A stretch of DNA of 64,000 bases from Ctenosaura bakeri (Eukaryota > Chordata > Lepidosauria > Squamata > Iguanidae), in assembly GCA_948474755.1 (NCBI GenBank), contig CAOLHI010001485.1, positions 1-64,000 of the forward strand. The letters are read 5' to 3'. The translations under genes and the position numbers were made by a program. Of this stretch, positions 28,101 to 40,100 are shown piece after piece; the first letter of the stretch is position 1; each line of letters begins with the position of its first letter. Under the pieces are notes generated by a model. The model was not told the DNA's origin. It did no database searches and worked only from the letters and a program-made list of their open reading frames with translations.

Positions 28101-31100
28101 AATCAACATAACCAAATAGAATTTTTGTGAGGAAATAATGAAGGAGACCCACATAGAACCCCTTGTGCAGTTTGGTGGAAGGAAGGGAAATAGATGCAAT
28201 AAATGAACCCATTTTCAAAATGACTTCTCCAAATAGTGGGTGGAATAATGAAGTAGTTATGGTTCTTTTGCTCCAAATCATATAAAAAGTAAAAAAAAAA
28301 AAAAAAAGTATTGTATTAGAATGCACCAGTCTTTGTTTCAGAGTTTGTACCTACATGTCTCTCTTTTTTTAAATGGTATGTTAGAACTTTTTGTTGCTCA
28401 AATTCAACATATTTTATTCATTTAAATAAAACATCATTTTTTTACAGAAGACTTCAGAATAAAAAAGAATTCCAACATTTCAGTATATGCAGTGTATCAA
28501 GATGGCACCAGCAAAGCCTACTCTGTTCAGAGTAAGTACACCAGGGTACTGTGAGGGGACTGACAATGTTCCACTTTGGTCCTTTGAAGTAAGCATGTTC
28601 TCATTGTATGCATGTAGTTCAGATAGCTCAGCTAATATAGATTCATATGAATGAAAAATAACACATTTAACTTGGTCATGTGTATATGGTGAAGTACTAG
28701 CATTAATTAATCTCAACACAATGGCTGCATCTCTCTTTCCTGCATGTCACGTGTGTCAAACACAAGACCCTCAGGCTGAATCTGGCCTGTCAGGCCATGT
28801 CATAAGGCCTTTGCACCTCTCCTGCAGCTGCAACACTCCCCCTGCCTGGCAAGCCCAATCCCCACATTGCGGGTTACCATGGCAAAGCTCTGCACGGCTC
28901 ATGAGAACTGGACAGAGGAACAGTCAGAAGTAGAAGTAGATTGCCAGGGCTGGCTGCTGGGCCCCTCTTCAGAATACCAGCAGCCGGGGGCCCGCAATGT
29001 GGGGATTGGGCTCACCAGGTATAGAGAGGGGCAGGAGAGCAGAAAGAGCCGCAGAGAGGGTCTGGGTGGCTGAAAGAGGCACACAGAGAGTCTGGAGAGC
29101 AGAAACTGGCACACTTTGGATATACTGACCAATTCTATGTCACTTTACAGAAGTATAGAGACCATAAACTACAATCAAATAGCCCCAAAATGTCCAAAAA
29201 AAGAAAAATTGATGCAGAGAGAAGGCAATTTAAAAACCAGTAATAATCAAATGCAGAGGCAATTATTTTAATATGATAAAAGAATAGATACATTTATATA
29301 GTTTTACAGATACAATTGGCCCTTTGAGGGCAACCATAATGGTGATGCGGCCCAAGATGAAATTGAGTTTGACACCCCTGCTGTATGTATACAATTAATA
29401 AAATCCTGTATTACTGGTATACATACTTTTATGAACATTGCAGAAGAAGATATCCATTTCCTCCTTCAGACAACACCTATTGTCTGGTTCAGCCATAGCT
29501 TGCTGTGGTCGTTCCTACATCCAATAAACAACCAAAGATGCAAAGATGTGGCACTTGGCCAGCATCTAGTTGCAGTTGAGCAACTGGGAAAAAAACAGTC
29601 TTTATCCTTCTGGGCCTCCAATGTACTCACCAAACCACATTCCACAGCCAGAAAAAAGGAGGACTGTAGTTTTAGACTCTGCCAGTGATACTGCTGGATC
29701 ACAACCACAGTGTTTTCTGGAAGAGGAACACAAGGATAAGCATGGCTTTCATGTCTTAGCAGTAACATACTATGCCAGGTACACTTGCTAATTTCTATAA
29801 TACATGGTACAGCCTTAGCTCATTTTACTGCTTCCTTTGATTATAATGTTTGGGTATTAACTATTAAAACACAGGAAACAAGTTAAAATTAACACTTTGA
29901 CAATTCAGAGATGTGGTGGCACACTCAGCTACCAAAGAATTTCCACAGTGACAAGAATGAAGGGAAATTTGCCAAAGATGTTCAATCATAGCAACTTTGG
30001 CATGCCAAGTTTTAGGCACAGCCTTGATTAAGCAAGGTATTGTGAAGTTGTTGTTGTGTACCTTCAAGTCATTTCCAACTTACAGTGACCCTATGGTGAC
30101 CCTATCACTGGGTTTTCTGCAGCTGAGAGTGTCTGACACTCAAGGTCAATCACTGGGTTTCCATGGCTGAACAGGGAATTGAACCCTGGGCCATTTCTAC
30201 AGGAGACTGTATAATGCTATTATTCCACTTTCAACATCCTATGGAATTCTGAGGTTTGCAGTTTAGGGAAGCACCTCAAGGCCCCTCCCTAAACTGCAAG
30301 CCTCAGGATTCCATAGGATGTTGAAAGTGGACTAATAGCACTATAACAGTCTTGGGCAGAAATGGGTCTCCATTTCTGTAGTCCAGCACTCAAATCCCTA
30401 CACCATACTGGGTCACAACTGTGTAGAAACTAATGGATTCATTCACAGTCATAAATAATGAGATGGGATTTGTCCCTAGGTGACAGAAGGTTAATTTTCC
30501 ATACAAAAATGTGAATTGGCATTCCTCCTTAAATTTGTCCTTTCTGACAGGTTTCAGTTGGAGAATCAAGTGATCCTTCTCTATACCAAACAACACTGTT
30601 AGTTTCTTATGTATTTATCATATACTTCTTCTCCCAATAGTGACAGCCAGACTTCTCTTGCCACCTGAGGCGAGAGATATGCTCTCTCTCCCCATCATTG
30701 CCCCCATCACTCCCTCTGAGACAGACAGCAGAGGACCTCTTTGGAGAGTGCCAGCCCCAAAGCAACCAGTGCTGCTCCACAAAGACCCAGCTAGGTCAAA
30801 TGCTTGGTTCTGAGAGCTCTTTCCCCACACCATGGTATTGTGGTTGGGATGCTGTGGATGAGTGATAGTACAACAGATGATCTCGTAAGGCACCCTCACC
30901 AAAACAATAGGCTCTGAGGACCACTTCTCTAAGGACCCTCTCACAGCCTGTCTTTTTGCTGGCTCTGAAGAAAAGTGTGCCAGCTATTTTGGCCAGCAAA
31001 TCATTCAGATTAGAAAGGCCCTCCTGGTGTGTATGTGTAAGGAGAGGAGAAGGAATTCACTCTTTGCCACTTGAAATGACCTCACCTTTCTTAATGCAAT

Positions 31101-34100
31101 GGCCATCTTGGTTCTCTACATAGGTGGTATCTGACAGGCAGGGGGGAAAAACCAAAAACAGCAATGACAATAACAACAAACAAACAAAAACAAACAAACT
31201 AGAGCTTCTTCCAATATGGGATACAATAACTACAAAAGCTTTACAAGACCAGCCATAGACAGTATATATTTTACACATATATAATCTGGCTTTGCTGATA
31301 TCAATGTCTTATTAAACTTAGAAGTTAGAATCAGAAAATGAATAGTATTGATGTCTCAATTAATTTTTTAAATTATGTTTTTAATGGATGAAAAAAAACA
31401 CTTGTTTAAGTACACAACCCATTACAATCTGCTATAACATCTGAAGCCAAAAGGTGGCAGCATTTCATTAAAAATAAACACTTGCTTTTCTATGCACTGT
31501 TGTTATCTAGGTACACATTTATTGTTTCAATGAAAGCTCAAATTTGTTTAAAGCCCGTTCACTTATGCAGAAATGTGAAAATACAAGGAAATGGGTGGAT
31601 CCTGTTTCATTTAGATAGAATGGAATGCTCCACCAGCATTGTTATTCTGGCATTGTTACTGATTACATGTGCTTTGGTGACATGCACCTTGCAACAGAAG
31701 CTGGCTCTATACAGGGCTACCTATCTCCCCAGTGTATGGCTCTGAGGACTCATCAGAGACAAAGCACTATGGAAAAGATGACTTGAGGAATTTCCTGTTT
31801 CTTTTCAACAAATGATTTCCAAAGCCGCTCCTCCCATATCGCCTTGGCTAAAGGGTCTTCTTAGCCAAACAGTGAAGTAGGGTTGCCAAATTTGAGGACG
31901 TTGGCTGAAATCTGCTATGCCTCTCCAGATCTGATGAGAACATAAGTAATCTGACAGAGGGATACAAATAAAGGAGAAAGCATTAAATGAACAGTACCAT
32001 ATGGAACAATTTGGATTAAAACATGAGAAATGAATGTTATATTGTTTTTGTTGCGTGCCTTTAAGTTGTTTCTGACTTATGGTGACCCTAAGGTGAAACT
32101 ATTATGGGGTTTTCTAGGGGTGAGAGTACATGATGTACCCAAGCTTACCCAGTGGGATTCCATGGCTTGAGTGAGGAATCAGCCACCAAGGTCCATAGTC
32201 CAACGCTCAAACCATTACACCACACTGGCTTAAGGGCCTCATTCCTGTTGTTAGTCCTCACTAGAGTAGTCCCATTGAATCAATTGAATTCACTATGTAT
32301 TGACTCACCATTCAACATTTAATTGAGTGGATCTGCTCTAGTTGGGAGCAACTGACAGGATGCCAGCCAAGGATTCCAGCATGCAACTTTAGCTATCGGT
32401 TTGTTTTTGTTTTTGTTTTTTTACAAAAACCGTACATTTGCTTTGAATCTTCTACCAGACCACCAGTTAAGGCTTATTACATTTTCAGATGCATCAGTTT
32501 GCTCTAAAGACTGAGGAAGAAGGAGTTTATATCTACCTATTCGAAGGAGCTGCTTCCTGAAAGTGCTGGTCAAAGTTAGGGGAAGATGGATTCAGGATAC
32601 AATATGGTAGCCTACATTATCCACAAGAACCAGCATGGTGTAGAAGTTTGAATGTTGGACTACAATCCTGGAGACAAGGGTTCAGTTCCCTACTCATCCA
32701 CAGAAACTCGCTGGGTGGCCTTGGGCACATCACATAATCTCAGCCCCAGAAAATGCCTTGATAAGTTCTTAGGGTCTCCGTAAGTCAGAAACAACTTAAA
32801 GGCACACAACAACAACTACAACACTATCCACAAAAGATCAGATGAAAAAATTAGTCCAGAAAGAAATATAAGAAAAAATTAAGTAAAATAGAGTAGTGAA
32901 GTGTAGGCTTCTCCATAAAATACAAGGAAAGGAAAGGAACAGAAGGGTATAAATTTATGCAATACTATCCACAAGTCAAGCAGCTAACCTGTAAAGAAGT
33001 TAATTCTAGATAAAAAAAATCATGGTGGGAAATTCTGATAAGGGAAATATTGCTGTGTACTTTCAAGTCATTTCTGAATTAACGGCAACCTTAAGTTGAA
33101 CCTATCATGGGGTTTTCTTGGCAAATTGTTCAGGGGTGATTTGACATTCCCTTCCTCTTTAGCCTGAGAGAGTGTGACTTGCCTAAGATCACCCATTGGG
33201 TTTCCATAGCCAAGCAGGGATTTGAACCCTGGTTTCCCAGTGTCATAGTTCAACATTCAAACCACTATACCACACTGGATCTCCTTAGAGAAATATAGAA
33301 TCTTCCAAAAGAAGTGAAATACAGTTAATTAGAACTATTCAAATAGTCTGTGGAAGACTTTGCACTGGAAAACCTATCCCACTCTAAAATTGCTCTGGGT
33401 AAAAATAATAAAATAGAAAAGCACATTTCTCTGCTAGGAAAGAGAAATAAATTTCAGCATATAGAAGGCACCAAGATTTTTAAAACCTGCTCATGTGTGT
33501 GAGAGCTGGAGCTACTTTTTCCTCATAGCTAGGGAAAAAAACCAGTTTTGCATTGGGAGATGGATGCATTAGAGAAAAAAATAAGTTACTATTCTTTTCT
33601 CACTCAAAACAAAGTCCATAGGACAGCTGATTGATGATACCTAAAGTCTCATCCAGTGCACTATGGATGCTAAGCCATTGAAGGTTATCTTATATCTTTT
33701 CTATACTGGTCTGTTGTCTTCTGGTTCAGCCAAAGCCTGGTCATCACAGCAACCAGTTTCCTCTCAGTCTACAGTCTGAAACCCTGGAGACCCACTGTCA
33801 GTCAATGCAGACAACAGTATACTAGATACACCAGTGAATTCCTTCCAGCCATCCAGAACTTTATTTATATCTCATCTTTTTCCTAGAATGGAACTCAAGA
33901 CAGGTTACAAAAGACAGAAAATCACAATAAAAACACATACAATTAAAAACATACAGAAGTAGACGTTAAAACAGTATTAAACTAACAATAGAATTAAAGC
34001 CATTTAAAATACTACTTTAAAACAAACATTGAACATTGTGTGTGTGTGTACGTGCCCTCAAGTTGCTTGTTGACTTACGGTGACCCTGAGAGTTTCATAG

Positions 34101-37100
34101 GGTTTTCTTAGGCAAGGAATGCTCAGAGGTGGTTTTGCCAATGCCTTGTTGTGAAATATACCCTACAGCAACTTGTATTCAAGAGCCAGCATGGTGTAGT
34201 GATTTGAGTGTTGGACAACAAACCTGGGGATCAGGCTTCAATTCACCACTTGCCCATGGAAACCTATTGGGTGACCTTGGGCATGTCACACACTCTTAGC
34301 CCCAGAAAAACCCATGATAGTTCACCTTAGGGTGGCCATAAGTCAGAAATGACTTGAAGGCACATAACAACAATCTGGTATTCATTGGTATTCATATCCA
34401 AGTACTAACCAGAGCTGATCCTGGTTAGCTTCCAATATCAGCCAGGATCTGGTGCCTTCAGGGCAATTAAGCCATTAAACATCATACAACTTCTCTCATT
34501 AAAGCAATTCCCAAAGGCTTGCTTGAATAGGAAGATTGAAAAGATAGTAAAGAAGGGGCCATCTGAACCTTCCTAGGGATGGAATTCCAAAGTCTGGGAG
34601 CAGCTATGGACAAGGCCCCTCTCACATTCCCATCATACTTGTCTGTGAAGGTGGTAGGACAGGGACAAGTACCTCATCTGAAGATCTTAGAGCTTGGCCA
34701 GGCTTCTAGGGGAAGACATGGGCCATTTCCGCACTACACTGTTAAAGTGCTGCTATTCCACTTTCAACGCCCTGTGGAATTCTGGGGTTTGTAGTTTACT
34801 GAGACCAAAGAGCTCTTTGACTGAGAATTCAAAATGCCCTTCCCTAAACTACAAACCCCAGAATTCCATAGGAGGTTGATAGTGGAATAGCAGCACTTTA
34901 AAACTATAGTGCGGAAATGGCCATGGTCTTTCAAATTGGATGTAAGCCTCATTCAGTTTAAAATTGTTTCCTTATTTCCTTGTACACCAGAACTACTTTG
35001 TTACACCAGCAGAAGCTTTCAGAAGAATATCAACTGTGCTTGCTATATAGGATAGCTGTGAGAAGCTACATATAGTATATCAGTTCAGGAAACGGACAGT
35101 GGTGTAATCAGAAGCAAGTAACATATCCTGTACTCTTAAAATACACCCTTGGGGAAAACTCTTTTTGATAAATTAATTTCAGTCACAATTTAAGGAAACT
35201 GACCTTTAGCTAAAAGAATGCTGTGGGTGCTACCATACTACTGTAGAAATAATTTTCTCTTTCTTTCTTTTCTCATAATTAGTACTGGAGAAAAATGTTC
35301 CAGATGGGCATGTTGATAAGGATCCAAGAAGCTCTTCTGCATCTGCCTATGGTATGAAATGTCTGTGCTGGGTTTTGAAAAAAGAGAGAGTTGTCTGTCT
35401 GATCAGCTGTGTAAGGCTTTTACAAATGAGTGATGATACCTCAGGGCAGTGGGAACTGAACATAGGAATCATTTAAGTGATTCTAGGGAAATGAAAGTTT
35501 AGAGTATTTGCACACATCAAAGATCAAACTCAACATCATTCACAACCTGGAGGCATCCAGACTTGATTATGAAATATAAACATAATATAAATATGTATGT
35601 CTTTGTCTGATTTTTAAAATGATCAGTTCATGTGTACATGACCAAGTCAAAATAAAAAGCTGACGGAAACAATATACTGAAGAACTATAGAAAAGAAAAG
35701 TTGACAGATTCATTCAAGGAAGAACCATTGGAAGATCAACCTACAATTTTGAAAAGTGAAGTGGAAGCTACACGCAGAGCACATGGGAGAAATAAATCAC
35801 CAGGTACACATGGCATGTCAATATTTTTGCTTCAAGTTACAGAGACAGAATATAGTTTAGTTCTAACCAAATCTGTTGACAAATATGGAAAAGAAAAGAA
35901 TGGCCCATGGACTGGAAGCTCTTAATATACAGTCCCCAAGAAAGAGAACACCAGGGATTGAAGTAACCACAGGACCATTGCATTAATCTCCCATGCAATA
36001 AAACTGATGCTCAATTCTACAACAAAGACTTTTACCATATATGAAATGAAAAATTCCAGCTGGGTTCAGGAAAGGAAGAGGTACTAAGAATCATATTGCA
36101 AGCATGTTTGATAATGGAGTACACCAAATAATTTCAAAAGAAAATCAGCCTATGTGTTATAGATTATAGAAAAATTTTTGGTTGTGTAAACAGTGAAAAA
36201 CTATGGATCATTCTTAAAGAAATTGATATTGCACAGCATTTGATTGTCCTATTCTGTAAATTGCACTCATGACAAGAAGCTACTGTCAAGCCAGAATAGA
36301 GAGAAACAGAATGGTTTCCAATTGCCAAGGAGTCAGGTAAGGTTGAATTTTATTACCCTGTTTGTTTAATTGTGTGCTAAACATATACATAAAGGAAGAC
36401 TCAGAGGTGTGAAAATTGGAGGAAAGAGCATTAACAATTTAAGATGTGCAAATGATACCAAACTACTAGCAGAAAATAGCAAATGCTCAGAACGATTACT
36501 GAAGAAAGTCAAGAAAGAAAGTGCAATGTAGGTTTACAACTGAACATTAAGAAAACCCAAATAATGACCACAGATGACTTACATAAATTTAAAGTAGATA
36601 ATGAAGACATTGGAATAGTTCAAGATTTTCCATGCCTTGGATAAAGAGAATAGAGACTGCAGTCAAAAAATCAGATGAAAACTGGGACTTGGAAGGGCAG
36701 CTATGAAAGAACAAGGCAAGATCCTGAAGTTTAAAGATACCTCATTGAATCCTGAATTTAGGATTGTCCATGCCATTGTATTCCCAATTTCTATGTATGG
36801 TTGTGAAAGTGGGACACTGAAGAAAACTGATAATAAGAAAATCTACTTATTTGAAATGGGGTGTTAGAGAAGAGTTCTAGATATACCGTAGATTGCTAAA
36901 AAGACAAATAAATGAATTCTAGAGCAAATCAAACCTGAACCCTCCCTAGAAGCCAACATGACTAAACTGAGGCTGTTGCACTTTGGACATATTATGAGAA
37001 AGCATGACTCATAGAAAAGACAGTAATGGTTGGTAGAGTAGAAGGCAGTAGGAAAAGAGGAAGATGACATTATAGTTGGATAGACTCAATCAAGGAAGCC

Positions 37101-40100
37101 ATAGCCCTGAATCTGCAAGACCTGAGCAGGGCTGTTGATGATAAGGTGACAAGGTCCATATATCGATGTCAACTTGATGGTAGTCAGCAATCTTATCCCA
37201 CTGCTTAGTTAAGTGACAGTTAATCCAGCATAGAGACCAATAATTTTGAACACCAGTACTATGTAATCTCCTCCCTTCTTACATTATCAAAGCCAGATTA
37301 GAAAAAGAAGCTGGAGAACAGGTTGCATAGGAAAGCATGCTTTCCTTGGAAGATTTCTTAAGCAGCACAGTTCATGCTGATAAGCAAAAGTAGTGGACAA
37401 AATGCCTAAGGAAGCTACTATTTAATGTCACCTCTGCTCACCAATTAATGAAGTGGCCTTAGGCAATCCACACTTACATATCATCCATAATAGTCTATAT
37501 ATTCTTCAATCAGATAAATTATGTGAAGTTCTTTGAACATTTTGAAGTGCTACATCAAGATTGTATATTGTTATTAATTCAACACACTTGCCCAGGGTAT
37601 GGGTCTAAATAGTCCTCTCTGTCATCAGCTCAATTCTATCTATGGTGGCTGTGCTTTTGACCTTGGATAAACAGAATTGTTTAGCAGATTTGGCTCAGGG
37701 AAAGTACATGAGCAGTTCCCTCCCCCGCATGTTTGTAGTTGATATAAAGAAATTAAGCATTACAGCACCTTTCCCCGACTTCATGTCCTCCAGATATTAT
37801 CCCCCAGCCAGAAAGGCTAATGGCATCAGGTCCCACTTCTATTTTCATTCTATACATGTAAGCTGATCAAAAAGTCCATGAAGCTCCAGCATGTTTTAGC
37901 AGAATCACCATCCCCCATGATCTGGCTGATCAAAAGTTGATGTTCAGATTAGTTGCATAAATGGTCATGTATGAAAAGGCAAGAGTAACATACTATCTTG
38001 AGAAAGCCTTCACAGTTTTGTATTTTAGTCTTGGGATGTGTGTGTATGTCTGTGTGTATAGGAAAGAACTGTACTGTGTTCCTGATCTGTTTGCATCAGA
38101 ATGTACCCTTCTGCAGCAATTCTTACATTATGTTTGTAACTTGCTTGCTTACTTACTTTGTTTGTTGGTTGGTTGGTTTGAAGTATTTATGTATAACTTC
38201 CCAGCCCATTAGGGGCCCTGAAGCATAATAGGTAGAAACACAGTATTATACCCTGATATAAATAGTTATCAACATATGGTAAATGAGAATTGAATGTTTA
38301 ATATGATAATTTAGTGTTTGGAATTGCTCTGTTTTAATCCTTTTAAAAATAGGCTGTTTTTTAAAGTTTTAAAAGAATATTTTCATGTGTTTTTTAAAAA
38401 ATGTTTTTATTTGTTCATTGCCTCAGGAGCCTTTGTGAGCTGGGCAGCAGTATAGGAGTACCATAAATAAAGAAGTAAAGAAGTAAATAAAGAAATAAAT
38501 CTGGATTTCTCTTTACGGGCAAAGGGAGAATAGCAGAAAGAGCATAGCATCTCTCCCTGTAACAGTAAACAATTATAATTTTGATTTCCTTAAGAATATC
38601 AACCTCATGTAACTTAATGGTTGGAAAAAATCAGCCTCTGGAGGCTCAGTTTGCTCGTGCAGTGGCTGATATGGCAGGCACATGGTGTTCCATGCAGTTC
38701 ACATATGAATGATTCCAGTGTAACTACAAATTTTAAAACTAAACAAGCTGTCGTATGTTATATAGATTAGCCTCAAGTGCAATGTACTGACCATAATTGT
38801 ATTTAGGAAAAGTAACATTATTCAATGTTTCTGTTGTTCAGCATCAATTCTGAAAATTTATTCAGGAGTATAGAACACAAGATCATGGTATAAATTCAAA
38901 ATGTTAATCCTTGGGGTGTTTTTTCCTCACTAAACCCACTGTTTCACTCTTTCCAGATGACAAGGATTATGATGTTGGAGTTATGGTGGGAACTAGCTTT
39001 GGATTAGCACTCATGTCTGTCTTTATTTTGGTTCTGATTGCTAAGAAATCCTATAGGAAAAGGTACTGTTTTCCACAGGTTTCCTTCTATAAGACTTAGA
39101 TCATATGTGTGGGATCATGCGGCTTGCAGACTTCACATTACCACCCCATTTTTGCAACTTCTAAAATCTCCTCCCTCCCCATTTTTTTTCACTTTTTTAT
39201 CTCCCATTCCATGAAAGAGTTGCACTTCCAAGAAAGTGCAAGTCTCTTTTAAAGCAAGGAACAGACTGTCCGTGCAACCTATTTTAGCTATCATCATCAT
39301 TATTGTGATGTGGTTTTTAAATTCAAAACAAAAATAACAGCAGGAAATCTGTTTAGCTGGTAGAAGACTGTAAACCACACTTACAATCTCATAAGTTTGG
39401 GGATTCACATTTAAGGTAATTAACGACCGAACATAACAAGGAGCCCAGTGGCTCAGTGGTTAAATGCTGGTACTGCAGCCACAACGTTGTGAGTTTGATC
39501 CTTCAGGGCTCCAGGTTGACTCAGCCTTCCATCCTTCTGTAGATCGGTAAAATGAGAACCCAGCTTGCTGGGGACAGTTAGCTAAACCCATTGTAAACCA
39601 CTTAGGGAGTGCTTCGCACTGATAAGCAGTATAGAAATGTAACTGCTATTGCTATAGCTACTGCTATAACTCCAAAAAGCTATCTTATTGGGCAAGCAGC
39701 ACACCAGCCAAAGGGTTTCCAAGGTGCTACAGATCAGGGTGCTAGGAAATGAATGTGCAGTGCTCTCTCAATCATGGGACACATTTGCAGGAGGGCCCTG
39801 TGGGCTATCTCTAGCTACCTCTTCTCAACGCTCCCAACAACCACGAAAATGTTACAGATGTCATATCCCAACACCCTGATCATCAGCACCTCAGAAGCCC
39901 TTCTGTTGGGATGCTCCCTGGCTGAAAATACGTGGTTTTATGGTGGGGTGGCATCAGCAGACATAACTACAATAATATTACATCTGAAACAAATATGAAT
40001 TTCTCCAAACTAACTGGTTTCACTTGAAGGAGATGTTGTGTCCCCCGGAGTCCCAGAAACTGCCTACTCCATCTTAAAGCTAAATTTTCATCCCATGGAA

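Larger units (their letters stand above)
24340..28447 (+). other. IL23R introns inside the extra FnIII region
   Basis: Three introns (24340-25344, 25562-27161, 27357-28447). They hold the 25-bp hairpin, the palindrome at 24892-24993, the repeat at 26090-26440 and the partial MITE at 27650-27774. The rest has no recognised feature. Confidence 0.55.
28532..38956 (+). other. Two long IL23R introns flanking the stalk exon
   Basis: 28532-35282 is a repeat graveyard: hAT MITE, four tRNA-SINEs, one 5S-SINE and two Harbinger-like MITEs. I searched it for a third membrane-proximal FnIII domain and found none. 29400-30040, 30600-32040 and 33290-34020 show nothing firm. 35352-38956 holds the BovB copy; 37200-38956 has nothing recognised. 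Confidence 0.55.

Noticed and set aside
32630..32710. A tRNA gene
   Set aside because: The tRNA-like head cannot form an intact cloverleaf and continues into the SINE body shared by many copies.
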